A DNA stretch of 64,000 nucleotides, taken from Paenibacillus sp. HB172176. GTDB taxonomy: Bacteria > Bacillota > Bacilli > Paenibacillales > Paenibacillaceae. The stretch lies in assembly GCF_011947265.1 (NCBI RefSeq), contig NZ_JAATHD010000016.1:62001-126000 (forward strand). The letters run 5' to 3'. How positions within the stretch are numbered: position 1 is the first letter of the stretch; every line of letters starts with the position of its first letter. Shown here piece after piece: positions 42,657-50,748 of the stretch. The position numbers were made by a program, and so were the translations under genes. A model generated the notes under the pieces. It was not told the origin of the DNA, did not search any database, and saw nothing but the letters and a program-made list of their open reading frames with translations.

Positions 42657-44698
42657 ATTCGATAATCGACTCCTTTGTAGCGCGTTGATGCGAATTGCGA
42701 TGTGTCAGGCAGCGCTTGGCGTTTGACGCCTGCGGCTTGCATCGCGCCTTCGACGTCTTCCTTGGGCAGCGGAGTAGCGCGCAAGGAGAATAGTTGATAG
42801 CCTGCGGCATGCATTCTGGCGGAGATATCCTCTCTCGCGCTATCGATAATTGCAGTCATAGCCGGATGATCATTCCAAACATTCAGGCTGACAATTCGGT
42901 CGGTCACGTTCACATCCACCATCGTCTCTCCAAGCGTCTCCATCGAGAGCTGAAACAATAGTCTGCAATTTTCCGAGTCCAGCTCCCCCTTGCGCCCGCG
43001 TCTCGTCTGAATATGAACCGATGCCGTGCTGCCCCCTTCCCGATCCTTCAACGGAATCAACATCGTCACATGCGTGAAAATCGAGCTGTTGCGCTCCGGC
43101 GCGAGCAGCAGCTGTTGACCGGTGATATGATGGAGGAGCTGCGTTGCGGTTTCCTTGACGGCCCCAGGGGTGTCCGACCCTGACGCAAGAGTCATTAGCG
43201 CGCTCTTCAACCCTTCCTGCGTGTGCAGTTGCTCAGGCAGAGGAAGCGACAGCGGACCGCCCGGTCCCGGCACAGCGGCTCTGAGCTGCTGCAATCCTTC
43301 GGGAACGGCTCCGTGCGTTTGCGGCTGTCCGGCTTGCATCGACATTGCATGCTCGCCGGACGGGGAAGCGCCGGCGTTTGCTCCATGTTGATTCGCCGGG
43401 ACTGCCGCGTTTCCGCTGCCGCTCTTTGAAATCCCTTCCTGAGGAGCCGTCCCGTTTGTTGGTACGGGATGGGCCTGCGCCGTCCGAACTTCCGAAGCGC
43501 CGCCGGCGCGGGATCGATTCTCCTGGCTTGCAAGCGCGTTCGCCTCCTTGGACGCGCCTGCTTCCGTTCCCTCTCTGGTTGCCTGCCCAGCCGAAGCAGC
43601 GCCGTTATTCCCCGCTTCGGCAGCTCGTACCGGGGCATCCGCGCTTGTCGCCGCCTTAGCCAATTGAAGCTCATGATCGACGCCAAGCCACTTCATCATC
43701 CCCTTAAGCCAGTTGCCCGAATCGCTCCCCGTTTCCTCGACTCCCGCGGCAGAACCCGCAAGCTGCGGATTGGCTTGATTCGTTTGATTGGCATTCGCAG
43801 GGCTGACCCCGGCCTGCCTGTTCGAATCCGGCTGAGCTGCCTGTTGCAGCCTTGCGCCCTCCGCCTCCGCAGCAGGCTGCCTTGTCAAGCTCTGCGTTTG
43901 ATTGACCGCTCCTGTCGACGCTTGCGGCAATGCCTGGGCTGCTGACGACTTGTTCGCTGCCGCGGCGGCGCGGGCTTCCATCCCTTCTCCAGAAGCCTCT
44001 GTCGCCCCCGACATCAAGGCTGCGCCCTGCTGCAGCAATGCGCTCACCTTCGCCGCGGAGGCCAAGGCTGCTTGCGGGGGAGGCGTCTCAGCCCCTTTCT
44101 CCGAAGCTCCTGCGAGCATTTGCCCCAAAAGCTGCTGAAGCGATTCAAGAAGCTCATGCGCCGGTTTCCCGAACATCACCTGCTGCATCGAAGCTATCGT
44201 GGTGGCCGTCATCGGCATTCCTCTCTTGAAAGCCGCGGCTGCCGACATCATCCATTGCTCGAGATTCGCTCCCTTCGGCATGGCTGCTGCAGCCTGCTTG
44301 AAAGCAGCCGCTGTCGTTCGATCGAAGAGAAAGCCCTCTTTGCGCAAATCCCTGACAATATCGAGCGACCATTTCTGGTCCGGCAAGCCAAGCCCCCTGG
44401 CGATATCGCGGAACGTATCGTCCAATGCCCCCGAATCGCCAAGATCAACCGCCTTCAGCACGACCAGCCCCCCGCTTGATTCCGGCTGCACCTGCAGCAT
44501 GGCCGATTGTCCGGCCTTTAGCGGAAGCTCCAGCTTCGCCGACACCTTTACGCCGTTTATCTGTACAATCGCTTCATTGTTTTCCGTCGTTTGCAGCACG
44601 ACGCCCCTGACAATTTGCCCCGGCTTGAGCTCCATCGATTTCGTTTCGCCGCTCGTACTGTCGCCCAGCAGACCTCGCATCATTTGACTGATATTCAC
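42653..44698 (-). CDS. ylqG: FliK-like protein YlqG
   Basis: 681 residues from a GTG six bases after AGAGGAGT; an upstream reading runs through a terminator and is rejected. An N-terminal OB-like piece (LKPGQIVRGVVLQTTENNEA; INGVKVSAKLELPLKAGQS) is followed by helices and a long Ala/Gly/Gln/Ser/Asn-rich segment at about 210-510. The C-terminal domain (CRLLFQLSMETLGETMVDVN; IVSLNVWNDHPAMTAIIDSA) resembles the FliK globular domain. It is co-translated with the FlhB-C-like YlqH, so the pair copies the FliK/FlhB partnership. The function is not established. Confidence 0.85.
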   Translation of the reverse strand: MNISQMMRGLLGDSTSGETKSMELKPGQIVRGVVLQTTENNEAIVQINGVKVSAKLELPLKAGQSAMLQVQPESSGGLVVLKAVDLGDSGALDDTFRDIARGLGLPDQKWSLDIVRDLRKEGFLFDRTTAAAFKQAAAAMPKGANLEQWMMSAAAAFKRGMPMTATTIASMQQVMFGKPAHELLESLQQLLGQMLAGASEKGAETPPPQAALASAAKVSALLQQGAALMSGATEASGEGMEARAAAAANKSSAAQALPQASTGAVNQTQSLTRQPAAEAEGARLQQAAQPDSNRQAGVSPANANQTNQANPQLAGSAAGVEETGSDSGNWLKGMMKWLGVDHELQLAKAATSADAPVRAAEAGNNGAASAGQATREGTEAGASKEANALASQENRSRAGGASEVRTAQAHPVPTNGTAPQEGISKSGSGNAAVPANQHGANAGASPSGEHAMSMQAGQPQTHGAVPEGLQQLRAAVPGPGGPLSLPLPEQLHTQEGLKSALMTLASGSDTPGAVKETATQLLHHITGQQLLLAPERNSSIFTHVTMLIPLKDREGGSTASVHIQTRRGRKGELDSENCRLLFQLSMETLGETMVDVNVTDRIVSLNVWNDHPAMTAIIDSAREDISARMHAAGYQLFSLRATPLPKEDVEGAMQAAGVKRQALPDTSQFASTRYKGVDYRI

Positions 44699-44738
44699 GT
44701 AAGTACTCCTCTCGTCCGCTCGCGCATTCTTACCTCTT

Positions 44739-44765
44739 ATATCGGTAAGGCTGCTGATTCCTTGA
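44739..44765 (-). promoter_or_regulatory. Candidate SigD (sigma-28) promoter of ylqG-ylqH
   Basis: On the minus strand TCAA (44765-44762), 15 bp, then ACCGATAT (44746-44739). The Bacillus SigD consensus is TAAA-N15-GCCGATAT, so 3 of 4 and 7 of 8 positions agree with the exact spacing. The GTG start of ylqG follows about 40 bp downstream of the -10. Confidence 0.6.
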
Positions 44766-44798
44766 AGACCGATGGGGGTTCTTGCTGCGCTATATACG

Positions 44799-44854
44799 AA
44801 AAAAAGCTTGTTTACGCGGATTAGACTCATCTTCATAGTCTAAACCGTATAAAC
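44799..44854 (-). terminator. rnhB terminator
   Basis: On the minus strand two 18-base arms (44854-44837 and 44827-44810) pair at most positions around a nine-base loop. They are followed by AAGC and TTTTTTT. It lies 17 bp after the rnhB stop and isolates ylqG from the upstream operon. Confidence 0.9.
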
Positions 44855-44870
44855 AAACTCTTCCGCCAGC

Positions 44871-45473
44871 CTATCCGCATTCGCCGAGCAGCTTCTTCAG
44901 AAAGCTACGCCGATGCAGCTCGCTTGGACCATGCTCGAGCAATCGTTCCCGGTGAAGCTTGGTCGCATAACCTTTATGTACCGCAATCCCGTATTCGGGG
45001 TAGATTTCGTCCCATTCCGTCACGCATAAGCGATCTCTTGTCACCTTGGCCATGATGGACGCCGCGGCAATCGACTGGCTTCGTGCGTCTCCTTTAATAA
45101 TGGACTGCTGAGGCAGAGACAAATCAACAGTCTCCGCATCGACGAGCACATAATCGGGAGCGATTGAAAGCGAATCAAGAGCGAGCTTCATCGCCAGTCT
45201 GGACGCCTGCCTGATATTGATGCGGTCGATCGTCGCGGCATCCACCCTGGCCACGCTCCACGAGACGCTCTCCCTAGCAATTTGCCCATATAGCTGCTCT
45301 CGCTTCTTCTCCGACAGCTTCTTGGAATCATTAACCCCTTCGATGATCAGTCCCGGCGGCAAGATGACCGCCCCTGCCACCACATCGCCGAACAGGCAGC
45401 CTCTTCCGACTTCGTCCGCTCCCGCAATCTTGCAAAAACCGTCATTCCACAGCGCTTGCTCAAACTCGAACAT
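44871..45473 (-). CDS. rnhB: Ribonuclease HII
   Basis: 200 residues from MFEFEQALWNDGFCKIAGAD, with AGGAGG ten bases upstream. The active-site acids are in AGADEVGRG and VLVDAETVDL, and DARSQSIAAASIMAKVTRD is a family signature. The residues after GRG read CLFGDVVAG rather than the common PLAGPVVAA. It removes RNA from DNA-RNA hybrids and single ribonucleotides from DNA. It lies 36 bp after rbgA. Confidence 0.96.
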   Translation of the reverse strand: MFEFEQALWNDGFCKIAGADEVGRGCLFGDVVAGAVILPPGLIIEGVNDSKKLSEKKREQLYGQIARESVSWSVARVDAATIDRINIRQASRLAMKLALDSLSIAPDYVLVDAETVDLSLPQQSIIKGDARSQSIAAASIMAKVTRDRLCVTEWDEIYPEYGIAVHKGYATKLHRERLLEHGPSELHRRSFLKKLLGECG

Positions 45474-45509
45474 GTGAAATCTTCCTCCTAACAATCGAAC
45501 ACTGAATCC

Positions 45510-46397
45510 TCATTGCTCGCGCGAAGGCATATCGTCATACGGCGCCTCCAGCGTGATCCGTCCGAGCTTTCCCGCCCTCAGATCCCGCAAAATAATGCCC
45601 GACGCTTTCTCCAGATCGACTCTTCCTCCGCTAACGAGGCAGCCTCTCCGTCTGCCGATGTCCTCCATCACTCTGACAATCTCTTCGTTGTCCTCGAAAT
45701 CCGAGGGCGGATTGTCCAATTGATATCGCTCGGCCAGTATCGGCCAGTATCGCTTCGCAAGCTCGAGAACGGCGAAATAGGCAATATCGTCCACATTCAG
45801 AATCTGCTCACGAATGGCTCCGGTCATCGCAAGACGGTAGCCTACCAGTTGATCCTCGAATTTCGGCCACAGAATGCCCGGCGTGTCGAGCAGCTCCAGG
45901 TCCTTGCCGGCTTTAATCCATTGCTGCCCCTTTGTAACGCCCGGCTTGTCGCCTGTCAAAGCGATATTCCGTCCTGCCAGACGGTTAATGAGCGTGGACT
46001 TTCCCACGTTTGGAATACCGACAATAAGTCCCCGCACCGCGCGCGGGTTCATTCCTTTGGCAATCTGCCTGTCGATCTTCTCACGTAGCAATTCTCTGGC
46101 TTTCACCGGAATATGTCCGACATTCGTGCCGGTATGCGAATCGACGGATACGCAAGCATGACCTTCATGGTCGAAATAAGACATCCACTGCTCCGTAGCT
46201 CTTGGATCCGCCAAGTCGGATTTGTTCAGCACAATCAACCTTGGCTTTCCTTGTAATATGCTGTCAACCATCGGATTCCGGCTGGATAATGGCACTCGTG
46301 CGTCCAGCAGCTCAATGGCAATATCGATCAGCTTTAATTTGTCCTGTATTTGCCGTTTGGCGCGAGTCATATGACCTGGAAACCATTGAATGGACAT
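45510..46397 (-). CDS. rbgA: 50S ribosome assembly GTPase RbgA (YlqF)
   Basis: 295 residues. It is a circularly permuted GTPase: the G4 motif VLNKSDLAD (near residue 56) comes before G1 GIPNVGKSTLINRLAG (near 126), G2 PGVTKGQQW and G3 DTPGILWP. The N-terminus QWFPGHMTRAKRQIQ is family specific. It acts late in large-subunit assembly, helping L16 to enter. It lies between lepB and rnhB as in Bacillus subtilis. Confidence 0.97.
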   Translation of the reverse strand: MSIQWFPGHMTRAKRQIQDKLKLIDIAIELLDARVPLSSRNPMVDSILQGKPRLIVLNKSDLADPRATEQWMSYFDHEGHACVSVDSHTGTNVGHIPVKARELLREKIDRQIAKGMNPRAVRGLIVGIPNVGKSTLINRLAGRNIALTGDKPGVTKGQQWIKAGKDLELLDTPGILWPKFEDQLVGYRLAMTGAIREQILNVDDIAYFAVLELAKRYWPILAERYQLDNPPSDFEDNEEIVRVMEDIGRRRGCLVSGGRVDLEKASGIILRDLRAGKLGRITLEAPYDDMPSREQ

Positions 46398-46416
46398 TCT
46401 TTGTTTACACCTCGTC

Positions 46417-47118
46417 CTAGTACTTGTGCTTAATGAATTCCAGCTTGTTCAGCGGCCAGAAGATCACATCGGCTCGCCCTACAATCTCCTTGTCGTCCAC
46501 GAAGCCGATAATGCGGCTGTCCGTGCTGTCGCTGCGGTTATCCCCGAATGCGAGGATCATGCCCTCCGGCACAACGGATTCCTTCACCGTATCGTTCGGG
46601 AAGTTGTATCTGCCGCCCTGACCGTTGTACAACCCGCCGTTTGCCTGCGCGGCCTTCACGGCATCTTCAATGTACGGCTCTTCCACTTTCTCGTCGTTAA
46701 TATAGAGATCATCACCCTCAAGTCGCACTTTGTCGCCGGGCACGCCAATAACGCGTTTAATGAATTTCCGCCCTTGCTCCGGCACATTAAACACGACGAC
46801 CTCGCCGCGCTTCGGTTCCTCGAAGGTATATAGAATTTTGTTCACGATCAGTCTTTCGCCCGTTTGAAAGTTAGGATGCATGGATGGTCCGTCAACGATG
46901 TACGGCGAGAACAGAAATTGTCGGATAAAAAACACAAGCACTACCGCAATGACCAATGCTTTAATCCATTCCACGATTTCCTTGTAAGCGCCCTTGCTTG
47001 AAGCTCGCTCGCTTCTGGGCTTGTCTGACCAAGACTCAGGCTGTCCCGCTTCGTCCTGCTGGATCGGCGTTTCCTTGGTTTCTCCCTCTAGCTCTTCATT
47101 TGGTTTCTGCGAATCCAT
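46417..47118 (-). CDS. lepB: Signal peptidase I
   Basis: 233 residues. A polar N-terminal tail of about 45 residues precedes one membrane helix (WIKALVIAVVLVFFIRQFLF). The catalytic Ser79 is in VDGPSMHPNF and the general base Lys121 in KFIKRVIGVPGDKV; GDNRSDSTDSR closes the fold. It cleaves signal peptides on the outer face of the membrane. It lies after rplS and a terminator-like hairpin. The gene is sipS-like. Confidence 0.96.
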   Translation of the reverse strand: MDSQKPNEELEGETKETPIQQDEAGQPESWSDKPRSERASSKGAYKEIVEWIKALVIAVVLVFFIRQFLFSPYIVDGPSMHPNFQTGERLIVNKILYTFEEPKRGEVVVFNVPEQGRKFIKRVIGVPGDKVRLEGDDLYINDEKVEEPYIEDAVKAAQANGGLYNGQGGRYNFPNDTVKESVVPEGMILAFGDNRSDSTDSRIIGFVDDKEIVGRADVIFWPLNKLEFIKHKY

Positions 47119-47154
47119 GCCTCAGCCTTCTTTCCTTTTGCTCTATTCGGATTT

Positions 47155-47189
47155 AAAAAAACGAAAAGGAGCTTGTTTTTGCAAGCCCC
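47155..47189 (-). terminator. rplS terminator
   Basis: On the minus strand GGGGCTTG and CAAGCTCC form an 8-bp stem with one G-U pair around CAAAAA, followed by TTTTCGTTTTTTT. The G-U pair is compatible only with minus-strand RNA. It lies 15 bp after the rplS stop, before lepB. Confidence 0.85.
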
Positions 47190-47204
47190 TCTTGACGTTT
47201 CTTT

Positions 47205-47546
47205 TTAGCGAATCTCTTTAATTCTAGCAGCTTTACCGCGCAATTCGCGAAGGTAATACAGCTTGGCGCGACGCACTTTACCACGACGGGCAACGTCGAT
47301 TTTATCAATCTTAGGCGAATGAAGAGGGAAAGTTCTCTCTACTCCTACACCGTAAGAAATTTTGCGCACTGTGAATGTTTCGCTGATACCGCCGCCGCGA
47401 CGTTTGATCACAACGCCTTCGAACACCTGGATACGCTCGCGCGAACCCTCGATAACCTTAACATGCACCTTCAGCGTATCGCCTGGGCGAAAGCTTGGAA
47501 GATCGCTGCGCAATTGCTCTTGTGTAATCTCTTGCAAGATATTCAT
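47205..47546 (-). CDS. rplS: 50S ribosomal protein L19
   Basis: 113 residues from MNILQEITQEQLRSDLPSFR, preceded by AAGGAG. It contains the L19 signature GDTLKVHVKVIEGSRERIQV and GVGVERTFPLHSPKIDKIDV, and the basic end RRAKLYYLRELRGKAARIKE. L19 sits at the subunit interface. Its usual neighbour trmD is separated from it by the plus-strand SLH-CAP gene, so it has its own promoter at 47648-47676. Confidence 0.98.
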   Translation of the reverse strand: MNILQEITQEQLRSDLPSFRPGDTLKVHVKVIEGSRERIQVFEGVVIKRRGGGISETFTVRKISYGVGVERTFPLHSPKIDKIDVARRGKVRRAKLYYLRELRGKAARIKEIR

Positions 47547-47571
47547 TCGGTTCACTCCTTCCACCATAGAC

Positions 47572-47637
47572 GTTCATGTAAGCTCCCCGACTCCTAGAGC
47601 GGATCCTCGCTTATAGCGGACCGTCCGACTTATGAAC
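47572..47637 (-). ncRNA. Candidate L19 leader RNA
   Basis: The minus-strand leader between the rplS promoter and gene can close a long-range stem GTTCAT/ATGAAC (47637-47632 with 47577-47572). It encloses smaller GC-rich stems such as GGAC/GTCC and AGCG/CGCT. An L19 leader family is known upstream of rplS in Firmicutes. I match it by position and shape only. Confidence 0.4.
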
Positions 47638-47647
47638 AACATTAGAA

Positions 47648-47676
47648 ATTTTACCATAGTTGATCATCCAAATCAA
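47648..47676 (-). promoter_or_regulatory. Sigma-A promoter of rplS
   Basis: On the minus strand TTGATT (47676-47671), 17 bp, TAAAAT (47653-47648), with TGG just before the -10 giving an extended element. It is a strong vegetative promoter about 100 bp before rplS. Confidence 0.8.
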
Positions 47677-47691
47677 CCTATTAAATTTTTA

Positions 47692-47720
47692 TTTATGGAC
47701 AGCGTTTTCTTTTGTATACT
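47692..47720 (+). promoter_or_regulatory. Possible promoter of the SLH-CAP gene
   Basis: TATACT (47715-47720) is a good -10, but TTTATG at 17 bp upstream is a poor -35. The element is divergent from the rplS promoter and only about 20 bp from its -35. Confidence 0.35.
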
Positions 47721-47754
47721 ACCTATGTAATTATCCATTCTGCGGAGGTGCCCT

Positions 47755-49200
47755 TTGTCAGTCATAACATGCCTACATACTATTGCTCGAAAAACGGCTT
47801 ATCTTCTTCTCGTCGCGCTATTGCTGACTTCCCTGTCTCTCTCTTATGCCGATGCGCAGGCGGCGCCCGGCGCAAGCTTTACAGATACGGAAAACCACTG
47901 GGCCAAAACGTATATCGATTGGGCCGTTGCGGAAGGCCTTGTCAACGGCTACGAGGACGGCTCCTTCAAGCCGGACAAGTCGGTCAGCGAAATCGAATTC
48001 CTCGCCATGCTGCTGCGCGCCTATCATGTTGTCGGCGCAAGCGATGAGAAGCCGGGAGATTGGTCCGCCGCTTATTACGACTACGCCTCGCTTCTCAATT
48101 GGCCCGTTTCGAATAATCGCGCTGCGCAACAACCCTTCCTCCGGGGCGATACCGCCATCATTCTGCAAGCGGCCGTCAGAGGACAAGCGGCGACGGAGAA
48201 TCAGTCCGTGCAGTGGCTGCTCGACGAAGGCATCTCGAAAGGCAGAGCCTCGGCGACGATTGCGGGCTTCGATTCCAATGAAAGTCTAACGAGAGCCGAG
48301 TCGCTCACCTTCTTGTTCAAGCTGAAGCAATATACCTCCTCCCTGTCGGACGCCGTCATTCCTCAAGAGCAGACTCGTTTCAAGCTGCAAGACATCGCTT
48401 TGCGCGATTCCTCCGACAGGCTGGTCAAGAAGCTGGGCGAGCCAGCCAGAATCGAGCCAAGCGGCAATAACTATAATTGGTATGTTTACAATAGCTCCTA
48501 TTCGGCTTTCGCCATGTTCGGCGTCTCGAACGGGCAGGTTGTCGCCCTGTACGCCATGAACCCCGATAGCTGGACAATGCCGCTTGGCCTGTCTCTTGGA
48601 GAATCGCTCGCCGACATCAAGAAGAAGCTGAGCGCTGCCGCCATCTCAGCCCAAGAGCAGAAGGACATCTCTTACAGCTTCTCGATGAATGACGAACGAT
48701 CGGCCTACTTCATCGATTCGCAATCGGGGAGTAAAGTCATTGGACTTCTTCATCAATTGCAAGCCTTCTCAGGGGCGAAGCCAGCCAGCGCCGACACGGA
48801 CAAGCTCCGCAACGCGATGGAGCGGGAGCTGTTCGACCTCGTGAACGCGGAACGCGCAGAACGCGGCATCTCCTTGTTGAAATGGGATGACGTGGCGGCA
48901 ACGGCAGCCAGAAAGCACAGCGAGGATATGATGAAAAATCATTATTTCAGTCATACGAATCAGAAGAGTCAATCTCCATTCGACCGGATGAAGGCCGAGG
49001 GCGTCTCCTACAGTCGGGCAGCCGAGAATATAGCGTCCGGCTATGCAAACAGTATACTGACGCACTACATCCTGCTCAATTCAACATCGGGTCATCGAGA
49101 GACGATCCTCGATTCCAAATTATCCAGGCTTGGAACCGGCGTTGCTTTCGGCGGTGAATACGGCATCTACTATACGCAGGATTACTTCACGCCGAATTAG
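47755..49200 (+). CDS. Secreted SLH-domain and CAP-domain (SCP/PR1) protein
   Basis: 481 residues from a TTG shortly after GGAGG. A signal peptide (LLLVALLLTSLSLSYADAQA) is followed by SLH repeats: FTDTENHWAKTYIDWAVAEG with GYEDGSFKPDKSVSEIEFLA, then weaker copies to about residue 200. The middle (LGESLADIKKKLSAAAIS) looks like the CAP-associated domain. The C-terminal CAP domain spans about 350-480 with LVNAERAERGISLLKW, HSEDMMKNHYFSHTN, AENIASGY and SGHRETILDSKLSRLGTGVA. SLH repeats bind pyruvylated cell-wall polymer. The substrate of bacterial CAP domains is unknown. It is inserted between trmD and rplS. Confidence 0.92.
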   Translation: MSVITCLHTIARKTAYLLLVALLLTSLSLSYADAQAAPGASFTDTENHWAKTYIDWAVAEGLVNGYEDGSFKPDKSVSEIEFLAMLLRAYHVVGASDEKPGDWSAAYYDYASLLNWPVSNNRAAQQPFLRGDTAIILQAAVRGQAATENQSVQWLLDEGISKGRASATIAGFDSNESLTRAESLTFLFKLKQYTSSLSDAVIPQEQTRFKLQDIALRDSSDRLVKKLGEPARIEPSGNNYNWYVYNSSYSAFAMFGVSNGQVVALYAMNPDSWTMPLGLSLGESLADIKKKLSAAAISAQEQKDISYSFSMNDERSAYFIDSQSGSKVIGLLHQLQAFSGAKPASADTDKLRNAMERELFDLVNAERAERGISLLKWDDVAATAARKHSEDMMKNHYFSHTNQKSQSPFDRMKAEGVSYSRAAENIASGYANSILTHYILLNSTSGHRETILDSKLSRLGTGVAFGGEYGIYYTQDYFTPN

Positions 49201-49275
49201 CCCTTGTCCAATGATCTTTGATCATGCATACGAGGCTCTTCGCATGAGCGCCTTCCCATTGTCCTGCTATAGCTA

Positions 49276-49309
49276 AAAGCGCTTTTGGAAGCAGGGTCCC
49301 TGGCGCTTT
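49276..49309. repeat. Inverted repeat after the SLH-CAP gene
   Basis: AAAGCGC (49276-49282) and GCGCTTT (49303-49309) enclose a second small palindrome CAGGG/CCCTG. It lies between the SLH-CAP stop and the bidirectional terminator. No U-run follows. Confidence 0.5.
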
Positions 49310-49315
49310 GCGCGC

Positions 49316-49358
49316 AAACAGCCCTCCATTGAACGTTTCGTTCGATGGAGGGCTGTTT
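49316..49358. terminator. Bidirectional terminator between SLH-CAP gene and trmD
   Basis: A 19-bp stem with arms at 49316-49334 and 49340-49358, one G-T pair and a five-base loop. It is bordered by AAA on the left and TTTATT on the right, so it can work for both convergent genes (trmD stops at 49388). Confidence 0.9.
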
Positions 49359-49387
49359 ATTCGCAAGGGATGCCGCAAACGAAGCGT

Positions 49388-50134
49388 TCATGAACGCTTC
49401 CTGTCCGATTTCCTGAGGTTCGCAAGCCATTCCCGCTCCTTGTCCGTCAGCTCGGCCTGCTCTAGCAGGTCGGGACGCCGACTCAAGGTACGCAGCAGAG
49501 ATTGCTCTCTGCGCCAGCTGTCGATGCGGGCGTGATGACCGGAAATCAGCACCTCGGGCACGGACCAGCCTCTGAATTCGGGAGGCCTCGTATAATGCGG
49601 ATATTCCAGCAAACCCGTGCTGTACGAATCGGTCACAGCCGAGCTTTCGTTGCCCAGCACGCCCGGCAACAGTCTGACGACGCTGTCAATAACCGCCATC
49701 GCCGGAATCTCTCCTCCGGTCAGCACATAGTCGCCAATAGACAGTTCATCCGTCACCAAGTGCTCTCTTATGCGCTCGTCATAGCCTTCATAGTGGCCGC
49801 AAATAAAGATGAGATGCTCTTCCTTCGACAGCTCCTCGGCCTTCGACTGATTGAACGTCTGCCCCTGCGGGCACATGAGCACAACTCGCGGCTTAACGGA
49901 CTCTCCTCCAAGGAGATCTTCCACCGCCGCGAACACAGGCTCAGGCTTCAGCACCATCCCGCCTCCGCCGCCATAAGGATAATCATCCACTGTGTTATGC
50001 TTGTTGTTCGCATAGTCGCGAAAATTGATAGCCTGAAGCTCTACAATGCCCTTCTCTTTCGCCTTCCCGAGTATGCTCGCCCCGAACACCCCGTCGAACA
50101 TTTCCGGGAACAGCGTCAGTACATCGATTCTCAT
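49388..50134 (-). CDS. trmD: tRNA (guanine-37-N1)-methyltransferase TrmD
   Basis: 248 residues. MRIDVLTLFPEMFDGVFGAS opens the SPOUT fold; the knot region has DDYPYGGGGGMVLKPEPVFA, ICGHYEGYDERI and SIGDYVLTGGEIPAMAVIDS. The RPPEFRGWSVPEVLISGHHA segment binds tRNA. It makes m1G37, preventing frameshifts. It begins 2 bp after rimM and ends before the bidirectional terminator instead of reading into rplS. Confidence 0.98.
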   Translation of the reverse strand: MRIDVLTLFPEMFDGVFGASILGKAKEKGIVELQAINFRDYANNKHNTVDDYPYGGGGGMVLKPEPVFAAVEDLLGGESVKPRVVLMCPQGQTFNQSKAEELSKEEHLIFICGHYEGYDERIREHLVTDELSIGDYVLTGGEIPAMAVIDSVVRLLPGVLGNESSAVTDSYSTGLLEYPHYTRPPEFRGWSVPEVLISGHHARIDSWRREQSLLRTLSRRPDLLEQAELTDKEREWLANLRKSDRKRS

Positions 50135-50136
50135 GG

Positions 50137-50661
50137 CTAGATCAGCCCTTCCATCAGCCGGACGGTGACAAGCTTCTCAGCAACGTTCACATGAAGCACA
50201 ACCTCGTCAATAACGGGCAGCAGAATTTGCGCCCCTCGGCTCTTGGGGCGATTAACGACCCACACATCATTGGCTCCCGGACTAAGAATTTCGCTGATCT
50301 CCCCAAGCTGCTCGCCGTCTTCCGTTACAACCGCACAGCCGATAATCTGATGATAATAATATTGACCATCCTCCAGCTCCTCCTGATCCCCCTCGGAGAT
50401 TTGCAGATTCCAGCCCTTGTATTGCTCCACTTGATTAATATTGTCAAAGCCCTGCAGTCTGAGAATATATACATTCTTCTGCTTGCGAGAGGCCGTTATT
50501 TTCACTTCCCGAGATTCGCCCGTCTTTTCGTCCGCCATCCGCAGCACGCTGCCGACCGCGAAGCGCTGTTCGGCGAAATCGCTTTGCGATAAAATTTTTA
50601 GCTCGCCGCGAATGCCGTGCGTATTGACAATCTTGCCGACGGTATACCATTTTTCGCTCAT
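50137..50661 (-). CDS. rimM: 16S rRNA processing protein RimM
   Basis: 174 residues from MSEKWYTVGKIVNTHGIRGE, preceded by AAGGAATGGTGAA. A longer reading to 50730 has no support. The N-terminal RimM domain (VGKIVNTHGIRGELKILSQS) and a PRC-barrel (YYYHQIIGCAVVTEDGEQLG; LPVIDEVVLHVNVAEKLVTV) are both present. It helps mature the 30S head and binds S19. The trio rpsP-khpA-rimM-trmD is the standard order. Confidence 0.96.
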   Translation of the reverse strand: MSEKWYTVGKIVNTHGIRGELKILSQSDFAEQRFAVGSVLRMADEKTGESREVKITASRKQKNVYILRLQGFDNINQVEQYKGWNLQISEGDQEELEDGQYYYHQIIGCAVVTEDGEQLGEISEILSPGANDVWVVNRPKSRGAQILLPVIDEVVLHVNVAEKLVTVRLMEGLI

Positions 50662-50748
50662 TTCACCATTCCTTCTTCTCATATTCCCTTTATTATACCA
50701 TGCAAAAGAGGGCCAGGACATGCATCCCAACCCTCGACGTGCGTCCGT

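Noticed and set aside
44699..44836. N-terminal extension of ylqG to an ATG at 44836
   Set aside because: It would read through the rnhB terminator stem and the candidate SigD promoter; the GTG at 44698 has a strong ribosome binding site.
49276..49309. Independent terminator after the SLH-CAP gene
   Set aside because: The stem lacks a U-run and a much better bidirectional terminator follows at 49316-49358.
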